A DNA stretch of 43,763 nt, taken from assembly GCA_028873825.1 (NCBI GenBank), contig JAPPNM010000163.1, forward strand, positions 1-43,763, written 5' to 3'. Below, piece by piece: positions 42,899 through 43,763 of the stretch. The notes under the pieces are model-generated. The model saw nothing but the letters and a program-made list of their open reading frames with translations, did no database searches and had not been told where the DNA came from. Position 1 is the stretch's first letter. Each line of letters begins with the position of its first letter. A program made the position numbers and the translations under genes. Source of the DNA: Gemmatimonadota bacterium. Its GTDB lineage: Bacteria; Gemmatimonadota; Gemmatimonadetes; Longimicrobiales; Gaopeijiaceae.

Positions 42899-42904
42899 TA
42901 TACT
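42899..42904 (+). promoter_or_regulatory. -10 box (TATACT) upstream of the barrel protein gene
   Basis: TATACT lies in the AT-rich patch CCGTTTATACTGTACTTTCG, about 80 bases before the ATG at 42983 and just after the rtcB stop. No clear -35 is seen at 17 bases. The patch (TTTCGAGTTCATTTACG) resembles the rtcB upstream region. Confidence 0.35.
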
Positions 42905-42982
42905 GTACTTTCGAGTTCATTTACGCGGACGGTCACCGGCGGACCGGCCCGCCCTTCTTCGCGCCGGACAGCGGGAGTCCCC

Positions 42983-43636
42983 ATGAAACGCCACGCAGCC
43001 CTTGTCGCAATCGCCTTCGTCACGCTCGCGCCCGGAACGGCGCTGGGCCAGACCACGCTCCTCGTGTCCGGCGGCCTGAACCGTGCGTCGATGGCCGTTT
43101 CCGGCGACGACGCCGATGAGGTTGGGGATATCAGTCCGGTAACGCGGATGTGGGTCGGCCTCGCGGCCTCCGTCCCGGTTTCCGAAGACTGGGACCTGGA
43201 ACTGGGTGCGGGCCTTTCTCAGAAGGGCTTTGGGGTGATCTTCGACGACTTCGGGTTCGACTTCGAAGCCAGCTTCGAAATCGACTATTTCGAGATCACG
43301 GCCTATGCCGGCAAGTCACTCCCCGTGGCCGATCGCATCTCGGTGAAGCTGCTGGTCGGCCCGGCTCTGGCCATGCGGCTGTCCTGCCGGATCACAGCCA
43401 AGACTCCGGAGGAGGAAAAAACCGAGGACTGCGATGAAGATGAATGGAGGGAGACAGACCTGGGCCTCGGCGGCGGCGTGCGCCTCCGGATCGGTCTGTC
43501 CGAAGAGGTGGGGTTGACGGTCGGAGCCTTCTACACGCTCGGACTGCCGGATCTTGACGAGGACGACGACTTCGATATCACCATCAAAAGCCGCGCCCTG
43601 ACCCTGCGGGCGGGCCTGGCCTTCCCTATCGGCTGA
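42983..43636 (+). CDS. Outer-membrane beta-barrel protein
   Basis: The protein has 217 aa. The N-terminus MKRHAALVAIAFVTLAPGTA ends in a typical signal-peptidase site (ALG-Q). The mature part has alternating beta-strand patterns: TTLLVSGGLNRASMAV, MWVGLAASVPVSEDWDLELG, AGLSQKGFGVIF, GVRLRIGLSEEVGLTVGAFY, and an aromatic/hydrophobic C-terminal strand (ALTLRAGLAFPIG). This is the design of the porin-like or 'outer membrane protein beta-barrel domain' families of small 8-10-strand barrels. An acidic loop (EEEKTEDCDEDEWRE) is probably extracellular; its Cys and the Cys in LSCRITAK could pair. The function is unknown. It starts 100 bases after rtcB and probably has its own promoter. Confidence 0.8.
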   Translation: MKRHAALVAIAFVTLAPGTALGQTTLLVSGGLNRASMAVSGDDADEVGDISPVTRMWVGLAASVPVSEDWDLELGAGLSQKGFGVIFDDFGFDFEASFEIDYFEITAYAGKSLPVADRISVKLLVGPALAMRLSCRITAKTPEEEKTEDCDEDEWRETDLGLGGGVRLRIGLSEEVGLTVGAFYTLGLPDLDEDDDFDITIKSRALTLRAGLAFPIG

Positions 43637-43763
43637 GTCGCGGGGGGGGCCCCGCCGGGCGGCCCGGGGCCCCCCCGGGCCCCCGGCCCCCGACCGGTAG
43701 CCGTACACGACGAGCTACCCAAATAGCCCGCCCACATAACCACCCCCCCCCCCCCCCCCCAGG
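43637..43763. other. Low-complexity contig end with an 18-C run
   Basis: After the barrel stop come long G and C runs (GGGGGGGCCCCGCC and GGGGCCCCCCCGGGCCCCC) and finally 18 consecutive C residues at 43743-43760. A possible terminator stem could be formed, but the homopolymer strongly suggests a sequencing or assembly artefact. Confidence 0.7.

Overview
This is a GC-rich window of about 43.8 kb, densely coded on both strands. Starts are often GTG or TTG, and adjacent genes often overlap by four bases (GTGA or ATGA). The gene content fits an aerobic didermic bacterium: ExbB and TonB-like proteins, lipoproteins, Tat-signal periplasmic enzymes, a predicted outer-membrane barrel, 6-bladed beta-propeller lipoproteins and a DUF885 hydrolase. 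The style is that of Gemmatimonadota. That assignment is an inference from gene content; there is no rRNA or other marker here to prove it.

Layout. Bases 1-5965 (minus strand) hold a glycine cleavage/lipoate cluster (gcvH, gcvP, an UlaG-like hydrolase, a lipoate ligase) followed by exbB. A terminator hairpin lies in the gcvH leader. Bases 6364-11371 (plus) carry a lipoprotein, then the run acyl-CoA dehydrogenase - tatA - MFS transporter - trmJ. The 59-aa tatA is missing from the ORF track. Bases 11487-17117 (minus) are a coupled run mutS - TonB-like - cystathionine beta-synthase - ddl. Bases 17278-22213 (minus) hold an ECF sigma factor, its zinc-finger anti-sigma factor, holA and a Cu+ ATPase; a sigma-54-like site lies upstream of the sigma gene. 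Bases 22497-24456 (minus) hold an M16 peptidase homologue and a NUDIX hydrolase.

Bases 24457-27210 form the most island-like part: an operon of membrane protein, m4C/m6A-type DNA methyltransferase and solitary HicB-like protein, next to a broken AAA ATPase fragment. Two copies of a TTTCCTAA motif flank this operon. Bases 27252-33391 hold two propeller lipoproteins around hinT and a large membrane M28 peptidase. Bases 33392-34803 hold an unrecognised two-gene unit with a decayed copy of its tail nearby. Bases 34882-39694 hold a PhoX-type protein and an epimerase - STAS - Gfo/Idh/MocA operon. Bases 39744-43636 hold a DUF885 hydrolase and rtcB, divergent from a palindromic AT-rich promoter region, then a predicted outer-membrane barrel protein. 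The last 20 bases are a poly-C run that looks like a contig-end artefact.

Two kinds of repeat recur. One is a family of about 88 bp interspersed elements (near 1, 22400 and 41569, with a partial copy at 17136). The other is a set of short GC-rich direct or tandem repeats at gene boundaries (2579, 11412, 20633, 27270). The candidates most worth following as undescribed biology are the methyltransferase/HicB/membrane operon, the gcvH leader, the unrecognised gene pair at 34 kb and the interspersed repeat family.
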